From an uncultured Clostridia bacterium (lineage in GTDB: Bacteria > Bacillota > Clostridia > TANB77 > CAG-508): a stretch of DNA of 64,000 nt. Shown here piece after piece: positions 48,987-58,112 of the stretch; the first letter of the stretch is position 1; every line of letters begins with the position of its first letter. The translations under genes and the position numbers were made by a program. Location: assembly GCA_934141475.1 (NCBI GenBank), contig CAKPCG010000002.1, forward strand, positions 1-64,000, read 5' to 3'. Below the pieces are notes generated by a model. The model searched no databases and had not been told where the DNA came from. It saw only the letters and a list, made by a program, of their open reading frames with translations.

Positions 48987-49865
48987 ATGAGTGTATTAGA
49001 AGAAACTAAATTTTTAATGAAAAAGTATAAAATAAAAGCAAATAAAAGCCTTGGACAAAATTTTTTAATAGATGATACAGTAATCGAAGACATCGTAGAA
49101 GGAGCAAAAATTGAAAAAGATGATTTAGTAATAGAAATAGGCCCTGGACTAGGTAGTATGACAGCAAAATTATTAGAAAAAGCAAAAAAAGTTATATGTG
49201 TAGAGTTAGACAGAAAAATGATACAAATATTGAATGATAGATTTATAGCATATGACAATATAGAGTTAATAAATAGTGATGTACTAAAATTAGATATCAA
49301 CAAAATTATAAAAGAAGAAAAAGAGCAAAATCAAATAAAAGACGTAAAGATAGTTGCTAATCTTCCATATTATATTACAACACCAATTATAATGAAATTA
49401 CTAGAAGAAAATTTAGACATAGAAAGCATAACTGTAATGATACAAAAAGAGGTTGCAGAAAGATTAATTGAAGTTCCTAGTGGTAAAAATACAGGTGCGA
49501 TTACATATACTGTTTATTATTACTGCGAATCACAAAAAATAAGAGAAGTCGAAAATACATGTTTTGTACCAATGCCAGAAGTTACATCAGAAGTTATAAA
49601 TTTAAAACTAAGAAAAGAACCACCTATAAAAGTTGAAGACAAAAAAATATTTTTCAATATTATAAAAAGTGCATATATGCAAAGAAGAAAAACACTTGTA
49701 AATGCTTTAGTAAATACAGGAGTTTTTACATCAAAAGAAGAAGGTATAAAGGTTTTAAAAACACTAAATTTAAGAGAAGATATTAGAGCGGAAAACCTAA
49801 CAATAGAGGATTTCGGTAGAATTTGTAATATATTTTGTAGTAAAAATACAAAAAAAGGCTTTTAA
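48987..49865 (+). CDS. rsmA: 16S rRNA dimethyladenosine methyltransferase
   Basis: This 292-residue enzyme (KsgA) dimethylates two adjacent adenines near the 3' end of 16S rRNA in small-subunit maturation. Visible motifs: SLGQNFLIDD, the SAM site EIGPGLGSMT, the catalytic NLPYYITTPI, then the C-terminal helical domain (YMQRRKTLVNAL). The length is standard. The start ATG 48987 follows AAAGGAATAAAAAA. Confidence 0.95.
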   Translation: MSVLEETKFLMKKYKIKANKSLGQNFLIDDTVIEDIVEGAKIEKDDLVIEIGPGLGSMTAKLLEKAKKVICVELDRKMIQILNDRFIAYDNIELINSDVLKLDINKIIKEEKEQNQIKDVKIVANLPYYITTPIIMKLLEENLDIESITVMIQKEVAERLIEVPSGKNTGAITYTVYYYCESQKIREVENTCFVPMPEVTSEVINLKLRKEPPIKVEDKKIFFNIIKSAYMQRRKTLVNALVNTGVFTSKEEGIKVLKTLNLREDIRAENLTIEDFGRICNIFCSKNTKKGF

Positions 49866-49916
49866 AATAGCAAAAAAAATGTTATAATTGACTAAGAATA
49901 AAAGTAGGAGGTATGT

Positions 49917-50630
49917 ATGAATCAAATTCTAATAACACAAAAATTATATATAACTCCAGAATTAAAGAGAAAAAAGAGAATGTATAAAATAAACTTTATA
50001 ATATCAGTAATATTAATAGTTATTTTATTTTCATTTTACGCATATGCGGAATACGATAGAAACAAAAATGCAGATATCTCACAAGATATACTTGCAGAAA
50101 TGTCTGATAATACAGTAATAAGTAATAAAAGTGATGTATGGATAGTAGCATTAGATGGAGAAGATGACTCAAAATCAACAGAAACAGTAATTTCAAATTC
50201 AAAAAGTTTAACAAATACATATACTGCATCTGATGGAAAAAAATATGAAATGGTAGGAAGTGTAAAAATACCTACTATAAATGTAGATTATCCAATTTTA
50301 TCAGAAACGTCAGATAGTTTACTAAAAGTTTCTGTATGTAAATTCTGGGGAAGCAATCCAAACCAAGTTGGAAATTTATGTATAGCAGGACATAACTATA
50401 GAAATAAAAGATTCTTTAGTAAAGTACCAACTCTAACAGTTGGGGACATAATAGAAATCACAGATTTAAATAAAAAAACAGTTAAATATTCTGTATATGA
50501 TAAATATACGGTTGATCCTGAAGATACAAGTTGCACTAGCCAAATAACAAATGGAAAAAGAATAGTTACTCTTATTACATGTACAAATGATAGTAAACAA
50601 AGAGTAATAGTACAAGCAGAAGCTATATAA
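49917..50630 (+). CDS. Sortase
   Basis: The 237-residue membrane-anchored transpeptidase has a cytoplasmic N-terminus, one membrane segment (about 25-43), and a C-terminal sortase domain. Catalytic residues: His in AGHNYR, Cys in LITCTNDS and Arg in KQRVIV. The class is not certain; the size and HN/TC context fit the small sortases of Clostridia. Its likely substrate in this window is the LPKTG protease at 37712. The start ATG 49917 follows GTAGGAGG. Confidence 0.9.
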   Translation: MNQILITQKLYITPELKRKKRMYKINFIISVILIVILFSFYAYAEYDRNKNADISQDILAEMSDNTVISNKSDVWIVALDGEDDSKSTETVISNSKSLTNTYTASDGKKYEMVGSVKIPTINVDYPILSETSDSLLKVSVCKFWGSNPNQVGNLCIAGHNYRNKRFFSKVPTLTVGDIIEITDLNKKTVKYSVYDKYTVDPEDTSCTSQITNGKRIVTLITCTNDSKQRVIVQAEAI

Positions 50631-50645
50631 TATTCTAAAGAACAA

Positions 50646-50685
50646 AAAAATATCTTTTCGAAAATTAAATCGAAAGGATATTTTT
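50646..50685. terminator. Bidirectional terminator
   Basis: A 16-bp stem (50646-50661 with 50670-50685, one mismatch) has A-run and T-run ends between the convergent sortase and XRE genes. Confidence 0.85.
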
Positions 50686-50700
50686 ACATTAATATAAAAA

Positions 50701-50937
50701 TTAATCTTGTTCAACATCATTAAAAATAGGATCACTAAAAAAATCAATTAGAGTTATATTAAACCCTTCACAAACATGTAATAATGTATCTAATTTTAAT
50801 AGTTCTGTTGTACCATTCATAAAAGCACATAAAGTGGAACGTGGTATTCCAGAAGCTTTAAATAATGCCCATATTGACATATTGTTTTTATCTAAATAAT
50901 AGCGTATACGTTTACGAACAGCGTCTGCTAAAGTCAT
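50701..50937 (-). CDS. Small XRE-type DNA-binding protein
   Basis: The 78-residue protein is a single helix-turn-helix domain (KRIRYYLDKNNMSIWALFKASGIPRSTLCAFMNG) with a short acidic tail. It resembles Cro/CI regulators encoded by phages and toxin-antitoxin or stand-alone loci. No partner gene is adjacent on this strand. The start is ATG 50937 after a GAGGTGAGGAT site. Confidence 0.82.
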   Translation of the reverse strand: MTLADAVRKRIRYYLDKNNMSIWALFKASGIPRSTLCAFMNGTTELLKLDTLLHVCEGFNITLIDFFSDPIFNDVEQD

Positions 50938-51114
50938 TATATCCTCACCTCAATTATTTTGATATTAAAGGTAGTATAGCAAGAAAAATGTCGAAAATAG
51001 TCTATTTAAATATACTTAGGGCTTAGATTTCTAAAAGAAAAAACAAGTAGGAATAGTAATAACAGTTTAAACAAAAATACAATAAATATTCAGTGTATAA
51101 AAGAAAGGATTTTT

Positions 51115-52347
51115 ATGAAAAAAGTAATAGTAATAGGAGCAGGGGCTTCTGGCCTAGTTTCGGCAGTATTTGCAAGAAAAGCTGGAAATGATGTAATAGT
51201 TTTGGAAAAAAATGATATATGTGGAAAAAAGATACTTGCAACTGGAAATGGAAGATGTAATTTTTGGAACGAAGACCAATCTATTAATCATTATAGAGGA
51301 ACTGATATCCAAAAAATAAAAAGAATTTTAAATTATAAAAAACAAGAAAAAATAAAAAAATTTTTCAAAGAAATTGGAATAGAACCCAAAATAAAAAATG
51401 GATATTACTATCCATATTCAAATCAAGCTATAAGTATGCAAAAAGCACTTATATTAGAAAATGAAAAGAGTAATGTAAAAATAAAAATTAATTCTGAAGT
51501 TATAGATATAAAAAAAGAAAAAGAAAAATTTAAAATAACTCTAAAAAATGGAGACGAATTACAAGCAGATAAAGTAATATTAGCTGTTGGTTCAAAAGCA
51601 GCACCTAAAACTGGTTCAGATGGATTTGGATATAAAATATGTAAAAAATTAGGACTAAAAATAATAGAACCATTACCAGCACTTGTGCAGTTAAAAGCAG
51701 AAGGAAAATTCTTAAAACAATGGGAAGGCATAAGAGCAGATGGAAAAATAGATCTATATGAAAATGGTAAAAAAATAGGAGAAGAAAAGGGAGAAATTCA
51801 ATTAACAAATTACGGTATAAGTGGAATTTGTGTATTCAATCTAAGTGGAAGAGTTTCTAGAGGTCTAAAAAACAATAAAACAGAAGAAATTAAAATTAAT
51901 TTCTTAGACGGATTAAATATAAATAATGAAAAACAATTTATAGATTGGATGAACGAAAGAAATTCTAATATAAAAAATCGTACGATTTTAGAGTTATTAG
52001 AAGGAGTGCTAAATGTAAAATTGATAAAAGCTTTGTTAAGTACATCCTATGTAGATTTGAATTCAAAATGGGAAAAATTAAACGAAAAAGAAAAAAATAA
52101 AATATCTCAAAATATAATTAATTTTAGATTAAATATAACTGGAACAAATTCATTTGACAAGTCTCAGGTATGTTCTGGCGGAATAAGTTTAGATGAAATA
52201 GACGAAAAAACAATGGAAGTAAACAAAATAAAAGGATTATATATAACTGGTGAAACTCTAGATGTAGATGGCGATTGCGGAGGCTATAACTTAGAATGGG
52301 CATGGATAACAGGAATGATTGCAGGAGGTAGTAATGATTCGAATTAG
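51115..52347 (+). CDS. HI0933/BaiN-family flavoprotein
   Basis: The 410-residue NAD(P)/FAD-dependent oxidoreductase has an N-terminal dinucleotide motif GAGASGLVSA at residues 7-16, the family motif KKILATGNGRCNFWN, and a C-terminal GGISLDEID...GLYITGETLDVDGDCGGYNLEWAW, which binds FAD. Relatives are BaiN-like bile-acid reductases and aminoacetone oxidase-like proteins. The substrate here is not readable. Its end overlaps the start of the next flavoprotein by 14 bases, so they are coupled. Confidence 0.9.
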   Translation: MKKVIVIGAGASGLVSAVFARKAGNDVIVLEKNDICGKKILATGNGRCNFWNEDQSINHYRGTDIQKIKRILNYKKQEKIKKFFKEIGIEPKIKNGYYYPYSNQAISMQKALILENEKSNVKIKINSEVIDIKKEKEKFKITLKNGDELQADKVILAVGSKAAPKTGSDGFGYKICKKLGLKIIEPLPALVQLKAEGKFLKQWEGIRADGKIDLYENGKKIGEEKGEIQLTNYGISGICVFNLSGRVSRGLKNNKTEEIKINFLDGLNINNEKQFIDWMNERNSNIKNRTILELLEGVLNVKLIKALLSTSYVDLNSKWEKLNEKEKNKISQNIINFRLNITGTNSFDKSQVCSGGISLDEIDEKTMEVNKIKGLYITGETLDVDGDCGGYNLEWAWITGMIAGGSNDSN

Positions 52348-54030
52348 ACAAATTAATATTAAAATAGAAGAAAAAAAAATAGAAGAAAAACTAAAAACAA
52401 AAAGTGCAAAAAAATTAAACATAAACAAAGAAGAAATAGAACAAATACAAATTGTAAAAAAATCAATAGATGCACGCAAAAAAAACGAAATAGAATATTG
52501 CTACGAAGTTGATATAAAATTAAAAGATAATTTGCTAGAAGAGAAAATATTAAAAAATAGTAATATAGAAAATACATCAAATAAAAATTCTAAAAAAACA
52601 TCAAAAAGCAAAAGAGAAATGATATCAAAAAATAATTTAAGAGACATTATAAAAACTCCAAATGAAAATTACGAATTCAAAATAACAGGAACTGAGAAAA
52701 TAAATAATAGACCAATAATAGTAGGTTCAGGCCCTGCTGGATTATTTTGCGCATATATGCTTGCTAAAAATGGTTATAATCCACTAATAATAGAAAGAGG
52801 AGAAGAGATAGAAAAAAGAGCTAAAACAGTTGAAGAATTTTGGGAAAAAGGCATACTAAATCCTGAATCCAATGTCCAATTTGGAGAAGGAGGAGCAGGA
52901 ACGTTTTCAGATGGAAAGCTAAATACACTTGTAAAAGACAAAAACAATAGGAACAAAAAAGTGCTTGAAATTTTTTATAATATGGGAGCTCCAGAAGAAA
53001 TATTATACTTAAATAAACCACACATAGGAACAGATTTACTAAAAGAAGTAATAAAAAATTTAAGAAATGAAATTATAAAAATGGGTGGGGAGATAAGATA
53101 TAATTCATGCTTAACAGGACTAAATATAGAAAACAATAAAATAAAAAACATAGAGATAAACAATAGTGAAACAATAAAAACAGATATACTTGTATTAGCA
53201 ATAGGACACAGTGCAAGAGATACATTTAAAATTTTAAATAAAAATAATTTAAATATGGAACCTAAACCATTTGCAGTTGGAGTAAGAGTTCAGCATAACC
53301 AAGAAATGATAAATGAATCTCAATATGGAAAATATGGAAAAATACTTCCACCTGCACCATATAAATTAACTTATCATTCAAAAAACGGAAGAGGAGTATA
53401 CTCATTTTGTATGTGTCCTCGGAGGATTTGTAGTAAATGCATCTTCACAAAAAGGAAAACTTGCAATAAACGGAATGAGTAACCATAAAAGAGACGAAAA
53501 AAATGCAAATTCAGCAATAGTTGTAACAGTTAGCCCAGAAGACTTTGAAAATAAATTATTTGGCGGAATGGAATTCCAAGAAAAATTAGAAGAAAAAGCA
53601 TATAAAATAGGAAATGGAAAAATTCCATCACAATGTTTAGGTGAATTTATGAGAAAAAAAGAAACATTAGATGAATTAAATCAATCAGCAGAATATAAAG
53701 TAACACCGATATATAAAGGTCAATACCAAAATGCAGATATAAGGAAAATATTACCAAATTTTATAATAGAAGCATTAATAGAAGCATTTGAAAATTTTGA
53801 CAAAAAAATAAAAGGATTTGCAAATGAAAATGCAATACTTTCAGCAATTGAAAGTAGAACGTCATCACCTGTTAGGATTGTAAGAAACATAGATGGAGAA
53901 AGTAATATACAAGGAATATATCCCTCAGGTGAAGGTGCAGGCTATGCCGGACGGAATAATGTCAGCAAGTATGGATGGCATAAAAACAGCTGAAAATATA
54001 GCAAAAAAATATGCGAATTTCCAAAGTTAA
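52334..54030 (+). CDS. COG2509-type FAD-dependent dehydrogenase, two +1 shifts at CGG
   Basis: The product has about 564 residues. The N-terminal ferredoxin-like domain with KKSIDARKK is followed by the FAD motif GSGPAGLFCAYMLA, then NVQFGEGGAGTFSDGKLNT, characteristic of this uncharacterised dehydrogenase family. Frame 0 ends soon after CGG 53420. Skipping the C gives SFCMCPGGFVVNASS, an invariant family motif. The second in-frame CGG at 53952 needs another +1 move, giving GEGAGYAGGIMSA, the C-terminal FAD motif, and a stop at 54030. Start ATG 52334 follows AGGAGGTAGTA inside the end of the upstream gene. It converges with an XRE gene (4-base overlap). Confidence 0.92.
53420..53422 (+). other. 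CGG +1 frameshift site 1 (COG2509 flavoprotein)
   Basis: The in-frame CGG follows CCT. The +1 codon GGA gives C-M-C-P-G-G, the family motif. Confidence 0.92.
53952..53954 (+). other. CGG +1 frameshift site 2 (COG2509 flavoprotein)
   Basis: In the shifted frame this CGG follows GGA. The +1 codon GGA gives G-Y-A-G-G-I. Without it the frame ends at 53991-53993. Confidence 0.92.
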
Positions 54031-54380
54031 CGTCTACCTAAAACAAAAACTAATTCATTTATCATGTCTAATGCAGCAGAAAGTTCTTTTTCGTCATATT
54101 TGTGTAAAAATGTTTTTGTTTGATTTATAACACTATCATCAAGACCAAATAAAATATAATCGGCAGAATGGCCAGACAAATCTCTAAGTAATTTTATACT
54201 TCTATAAGATAAATTACCTTTTCCATTTTCAACTAAGTGTAGAAATTGACTAGAAATACCGATTTGTTTGGCTAAATCTGTTTTGTTTAGTCTGAGTTCT
54301 TTCTCACGTATTTTTCTTATTCTTTTACCACGAATAATTTGTTCTTCCTTTTCGACACTTTGATTAAAATTTTTATTCAT
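54027..54380 (-). CDS. XRE-family regulator
   Basis: The 117-residue protein has a basic N-terminus, a Cro/CI helix-turn-helix (KTDLAKQIGISSQFLHLVENGKGNLS, about 35-62), and a short helical C-terminus (KYDEKELSAALDMINELV) that may dimerise. The start ATG 54380 follows AAGGAGGGGTTATT. It is divergent from the Spo0A-like gene 133 bases away, so it might regulate that gene. This is inference from position only. Confidence 0.85.
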   Translation of the reverse strand: MNKNFNQSVEKEEQIIRGKRIRKIREKELRLNKTDLAKQIGISSQFLHLVENGKGNLSYRSIKLLRDLSGHSADYILFGLDDSVINQTKTFLHKYDEKELSAALDMINELVFVLGRR

Positions 54381-54513
54381 AATAACCCCTCCTTATATAT
54401 CAATTTTAACATATATTAAACACAAATTCATCTGAAAAAATGATGTGTACATATAGAAATTTTTGAGGATTTATGGTATAAGATTATAAACTGAATAATA
54501 AGGAGGAGATTTT

Positions 54514-55302
54514 ATGGATTTAAAGCCCATGAAAATTTTAATTATCGAAGATGATATAGAAGATTGCAATAATTTCTTAAAATGTGTTAAAAACAGAAAA
54601 GACATTGAAATTGTTGCAATAACAGATTCGGATTTGGAAGGACTAAAAATTGTAAAATCAAAAAGACCGGAGGGAATAGTTTTGGACTTAGAACTAAACA
54701 ATAGCTTGGCAGGAAGCATAGACTCTATGGAATTCTTATCAAATTTAAAAATGCTTAAACTTAACTATGAACCAATAGTCATAGTAACAACACATGTAAA
54801 TTCAAAAAGAACTTACGATATATTACATAGAAATGGAGTTGATATAATACTTTACAAAGACAATCCTAAATACTCTAGTGAACATGTATTAAATAGCTTA
54901 ATAAATTTTAGAAAACAAAGCTCAGAATATCAAAAAGAATCAATAGAAGAAATTATTGAAGATGAAGAATACAAAATATCTAAGCTTATAAATGAAGAAC
55001 TAGAACAAATTGGAATAACAGCAAAACTTAAAGGAAGAAATTATATTTATGATGCAATATTATATTTGATACAAAATGAAGATGGAAACATAAATGTAGT
55101 ACAATATTTAGTTAAAATATACAAAAAGTCAGCAACAACAATAACAAATGGAATACAAAATTCAATTATACGTGCATGGAAAACAACAGCACCTGATGAT
55201 TTAGAACGATATTATACAGCAAGAATTAATTACGAAACAGGAATTCCAACACCAATGGAATTTATATATTATTATGTGAATAAAATAAAAATGAAGTTAT
55301 AG
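54514..55302 (+). CDS. Spo0A-like response regulator
   Basis: The 262-residue protein has an N-terminal receiver domain (about 5-125) with the acidic pair IEDD and phosphoacceptor Asp in GIVLDLEL at about 57; the usual conserved Lys is in ILYKDN. The C-terminal domain (about 155-262) aligns by eye with the Spo0A DNA-binding domain: LEQIGITAKLKGRNYIYDAI, a recognition region SATTITNGIQNSIIRAW, and the final IPTPMEFIYYYVNKIKMKL. True Spo0A controls sporulation entry. The weaker receiver similarity and the adjacent sensor gene suggest a paralogue with another input. Confidence 0.85.
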   Translation: MDLKPMKILIIEDDIEDCNNFLKCVKNRKDIEIVAITDSDLEGLKIVKSKRPEGIVLDLELNNSLAGSIDSMEFLSNLKMLKLNYEPIVIVTTHVNSKRTYDILHRNGVDIILYKDNPKYSSEHVLNSLINFRKQSSEYQKESIEEIIEDEEYKISKLINEELEQIGITAKLKGRNYIYDAILYLIQNEDGNINVVQYLVKIYKKSATTITNGIQNSIIRAWKTTAPDDLERYYTARINYETGIPTPMEFIYYYVNKIKMKL

Positions 55303-55333
55303 GTTTATTTACAAAGAGATTTGTAAGTAGACC

Positions 55334-55374
55334 AAAAAATAGAACGTACAACCGAATGTACGTTCTATTTTTTT
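55334..55374 (+). terminator. Terminator after the Spo0A-like gene
   Basis: A long stem (55334-55350 with 55357-55373), perfect over the core AATAGAACGTACA, is followed by T. Confidence 0.9.
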
Positions 55375-55487
55375 ACCATTTTTCCTTAAATATTTCCATC
55401 CTAAAATCTAAATAAATTTTGGTTTTAGGGTGATATTTTTAACATGACAGATTTGAACAATGTGATTAAGGGAAGGTGGTGATAGGG

Positions 55488-55535
55488 ATGAATTTATTCG
55501 ATGCAATATGGAAATGGATGAGTCGTTGGATGTAG
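55488..55535 (+). CDS. 15-residue amphipathic peptide gene (candidate)
   Basis: A strong GGAAGGTGGTGAT ribosome site precedes ATG 55488, which opens a 15-codon frame encoding MNLFDAIWKWMSRWM and is closed by TAG. The frame is followed at once by a terminator and then by the sensor kinase gene. The peptide would form a cationic, Trp-rich amphipathic helix like the leader part of AgrD-type signal precursors or small membrane-active peptides. The ribosome site and placement are real; the function is a guess. Confidence 0.5.
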   Translation: MNLFDAIWKWMSRWM

Positions 55536-55540
55536 TTGAA

Positions 55541-55575
55541 AAAGATAGTCAACAATTTTGTTGATTATCTTTTTT
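55541..55575 (+). terminator. Terminator or attenuator before the kinase gene
   Basis: A 13-bp stem (55541-55553 with 55560-55572, one mismatch) is followed by six T. It lies between the short peptide frame and the kinase, so the pair could be an attenuation unit. Confidence 0.85.
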
Positions 55576-55615
55576 GTTTTAGGTATAATAGGTTAAAATA
55601 ATTTGGAGGTGTTAC

Positions 55616-57023
55616 ATGAAATATATAGTAATTGACGAAAATATAGAAAATATATTATATTTTCGGAAGATTAATGCTGATTAATTTGGGAACCTATTAT
55701 ATATACTTAAAATTAAAAAATGCCCAAAAGACAGTACTTTTAAAAATAAAAACTATTTTGTTATTATTTGCAGCTACATTTATAGGTGCCTGGATAAAGA
55801 AAAATAGTAATTCTATGAATTGCATGATAATAACAATACTATTGTTAACTACAATATTTAAGAATACAAGTGAGGATAGTTTAGGAAACACCATAGTTGC
55901 TACAATGATATCGGTTGCTATTAGCAACATTATATTTTTTATTTCATTATTTTTAAATAGTATTCCTAATATTTTACTAAAAATAAATAATGATTATATT
56001 GCATTTATTTTTATAAGTATTATTTATATTCTGTTAGTTGGCATTTCAATGAATATTAAAAGAATAAGATATGGATTTTCTTTTTTATCAGTTAATAAAT
56101 CAAATGATTTTATGGATATTGCAATGTTGAATCTTAGTGCTGTGATATTATTTTTTATGGCAGTATTTGGAAACTATAATATATTAAGTGCTAGTAATAC
56201 GGGGATTTGTATATTTATTTTATCAATAATAATGTTCCTAACAATCAAAAAATCATTTGACATATATTACAAACAAAAACTACTAATAAAAGAATTAGAA
56301 GAAAACAAAAGGGAAATAGAACAAAAAAATCAAGAGATAAAAAAGCTAGAAGAAGAAAATTTGAATTTTAGTAAAAAAAGCCATTCACTTGCACATAAGC
56401 AAAAATCTCTTGAATACAAAATAAATCAACTAGCATTAAAAACAGAACTAGCAGAGGAATTAGATATAAAAGAACAATTTAAGAAATTATCAAAAGAATT
56501 ATACACAGAACCAATGCAAGAGCTAGATAAAACAAACATAGTACAAATAGATGATATGCTAAAATTTATGCAATCTGAATGTATAAAAAATGATATAGAA
56601 TTTAGACTTCAAATATATGGAAATATATATCACATAATAAACAATATAATAACAAAAGATCAATTAGAAATATTAATTGCTGACCATGTAAAAGATGCAA
56701 TTATAGCGATAAAACACACAGACAATATAAACAAAAGTATATTGGTAAAACTAGGAAAAATTGAAGGATGTTATGGTTTATACATATATGATTCAGGAGT
56801 TGAATTTAAAAAAGAAATTTTAGAAAATTTAGGAAAAAAACCAAGTACAGCTTATCCAGAAGAAGGTGGAACTGGTATGGGATTTATGAACACTTTCGAT
56901 ACTTTAAAAGGTTGTAAAGGTAGTTTAATAATTAAAGAATTTGGAAAGCTATCAAAGGATAATTATACGAAAATTATTATGATTAAGTTTGATGGAAAAA
57001 ATGAGTTTAAAGTGGTAAATTAA
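55616..57023 (+). CDS. AgrC-like membrane sensor histidine kinase, +1 shift at CGG
   Basis: The product has about 468 residues. Translation starts at ATG 55616 after TTGGAGGTG, but frame 0 stops six codons after CGG 55664 (codon 17). Skipping the C joins it to the long frame: five to six membrane segments (about 20-205), a coiled coil (about 210-265) with candidate His residues (KSHSLAHKQ), and a GHKL-type ATPase end with the G-box EGGTGMGFMNTF. In the N-box, DHVKDAIIA has Asp where Asn is usual. The kinase lies downstream of the Spo0A-like regulator and the short peptide, which suggests a signalling set. Confidence 0.8.
55664..55666 (+). other. CGG +1 frameshift site (sensor kinase)
   Basis: The in-frame CGG follows TTT. 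The +1 frame GGA AGA TTA ATG joins the start with the best ribosome site to the long frame. An internal start at ATG 55674 would avoid the shift but has no ribosome site. Confidence 0.75.
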
Positions 57024-57129
57024 AATTTAAAAAAATAACATTGTTTTATAAGAAAGAGAAAATTTTATTTTAAAATTAATTTGAAAAGATTAACAGAAAA
57101 AAGCCTACGAAAAAATTCCTCAAAAAAGC

Positions 57130-57158
57130 TTGCATTCCCCTAAAAAATATGATAAAAT
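57130..57158 (+). promoter_or_regulatory. Promoter of rpsB-tsf
   Basis: TTGCAT (57130-57135) and TAAAAT (57153-57158) are 17 bases apart. The leader is about 100 bases; I see no clear S2-leader fold. Confidence 0.65.
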
Positions 57159-57268
57159 ACATATCGTTAAAAAACACATATTAGGAGCAAAACAAAGGAG
57201 TGCCTAAACAAAGGTCTTTGAATGCTATGAATAATATGGAAGAAATAACAAAAAGGGAGGAATTAAAA

Positions 57269-58039
57269 ATGGCAGTAGTTGCAATGAAACAATTACTTGA
57301 AGCAGGTGTTCATTTCGGACATCAAACAAGAAGATGGGATCCTAAAATGGCTGAATACATATTCCAAGCTAGAAATGGAATCCATATAATCGATTTACAA
57401 AAAACATCAAAAAAATTAGACGAGGCTTATGAATTTATAAGAAGCCAAGCAGAAGAAGGAAAAACAGTTCTATTCGTAGGAACAAAAAAACAAGCACAAG
57501 AATGTATCAAAGAAGCAGCTGAAAAATGCGGAATGTACTATGTTGATCAAAGATGGTTAGGAGGAATGCTTACAAACTTCAAAACTATAAAAACAAGAGT
57601 ACAAAGATTAAAAGACTTAGAAAAAATGGAAGAAGACGGAACATTCGAAGTATTACCTAAAAAAGAAGTTATTCTATTAAAGAAAGAAATGGAAAAACTA
57701 CAAACAAACTTAGGTGGAATTAAAGACATGGAAGAAATGCCTGGAGTTATATTCCTAGTAGATCCTAAAAAAGAATACAATGCTATAAACGAAGCTAAAA
57801 AATTAAATATACCTACAGTTGGAATAGTAGATACAAACTGCAATCCAGAAGTATTAGACTATGCAATTCCAGGAAATGATGATGCAATAAGAGCTGTAAA
57901 ATTAATTACAGATGTTATGGCAAATGCAGTTATAGAAGGAAAACAAGGAGAAAGCTTTGAAACTGTAGCTACAGAAAACAATGAAGAAGAAGTTCAATCA
58001 ATGGAAGAAGTAGTAGCTGAGGAAAAAGTAGAAGAATAA
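57269..58039 (+). CDS. rpsB: 30S ribosomal protein S2
   Basis: The 256-residue small-subunit protein has a classic start ([22 protein letters not shown]), [23 protein letters not shown], the [12 protein letters not shown] region and [13 protein letters not shown]. The acidic C-terminal tail is common in Firmicutes. The start ATG 57269 follows AAAGGGAGG; the frame is open further upstream to 57200 but there is no ribosome site there. It is followed by tsf, the usual pair. Confidence 0.97.
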   Translation: MAVVAMKQLLEAGVHFGHQTRRWDPKMAEYIFQARNGIHIIDLQKTSKKLDEAYEFIRSQAEEGKTVLFVGTKKQAQECIKEAAEKCGMYYVDQRWLGGMLTNFKTIKTRVQRLKDLEKMEEDGTFEVLPKKEVILLKKEMEKLQTNLGGIKDMEEMPGVIFLVDPKKEYNAINEAKKLNIPTVGIVDTNCNPEVLDYAIPGNDDAIRAVKLITDVMANAVIEGKQGESFETVATENNEEEVQSMEEVVAEEKVEE

Positions 58040-58050
58040 TAAAAATAAAA

Positions 58051-58074
58051 GAGTAGGGCTTAACTGCTCTACTC
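58051..58074 (+). other. Hairpin between rpsB and tsf
   Basis: GAGTAGGGC (58051-58059) pairs with GCTCTACTC (58066-58074), with one G-U. It lacks a proper T-run, so it may be a partial attenuator or mRNA-processing site. Confidence 0.55.
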
Positions 58075-58112
58075 TAATTTTAAATAAATTTATAAATAGG
58101 AGGAGATATTTT

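Noticed and set aside
42612..50995. TGTCGAA (0A-box-like) sequences at 42612-42618 and 50989-50995
   Set aside because: A 7-base match is expected several times by chance in 64 kb of this composition, and neither lies near the Spo0A-like gene.
837..57023. The split genes as ordinary pseudogenes
   Set aside because: Random decay would give mixed insertions, deletions and stops. Here every break is the same: an in-frame CGG with a +1 need, in otherwise perfect genes, including double cases.
837..57023. CGG simply reassigned to another amino acid or to stop
   Set aside because: A reassigned triplet would keep frame 0 open, but frame 0 ends within a few codons of all sites and the family sequence resumes only in the +1 frame.
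837..57023. Systematic sequencing or base-calling error inserting C
   Set aside because: Not fully excluded. I consider it less likely because the C always falls exactly at a codon boundary before GGN, flanking bases share no motif or homopolymer, and the many NNC-GGN junctions elsewhere are correct. Raw reads would decide.
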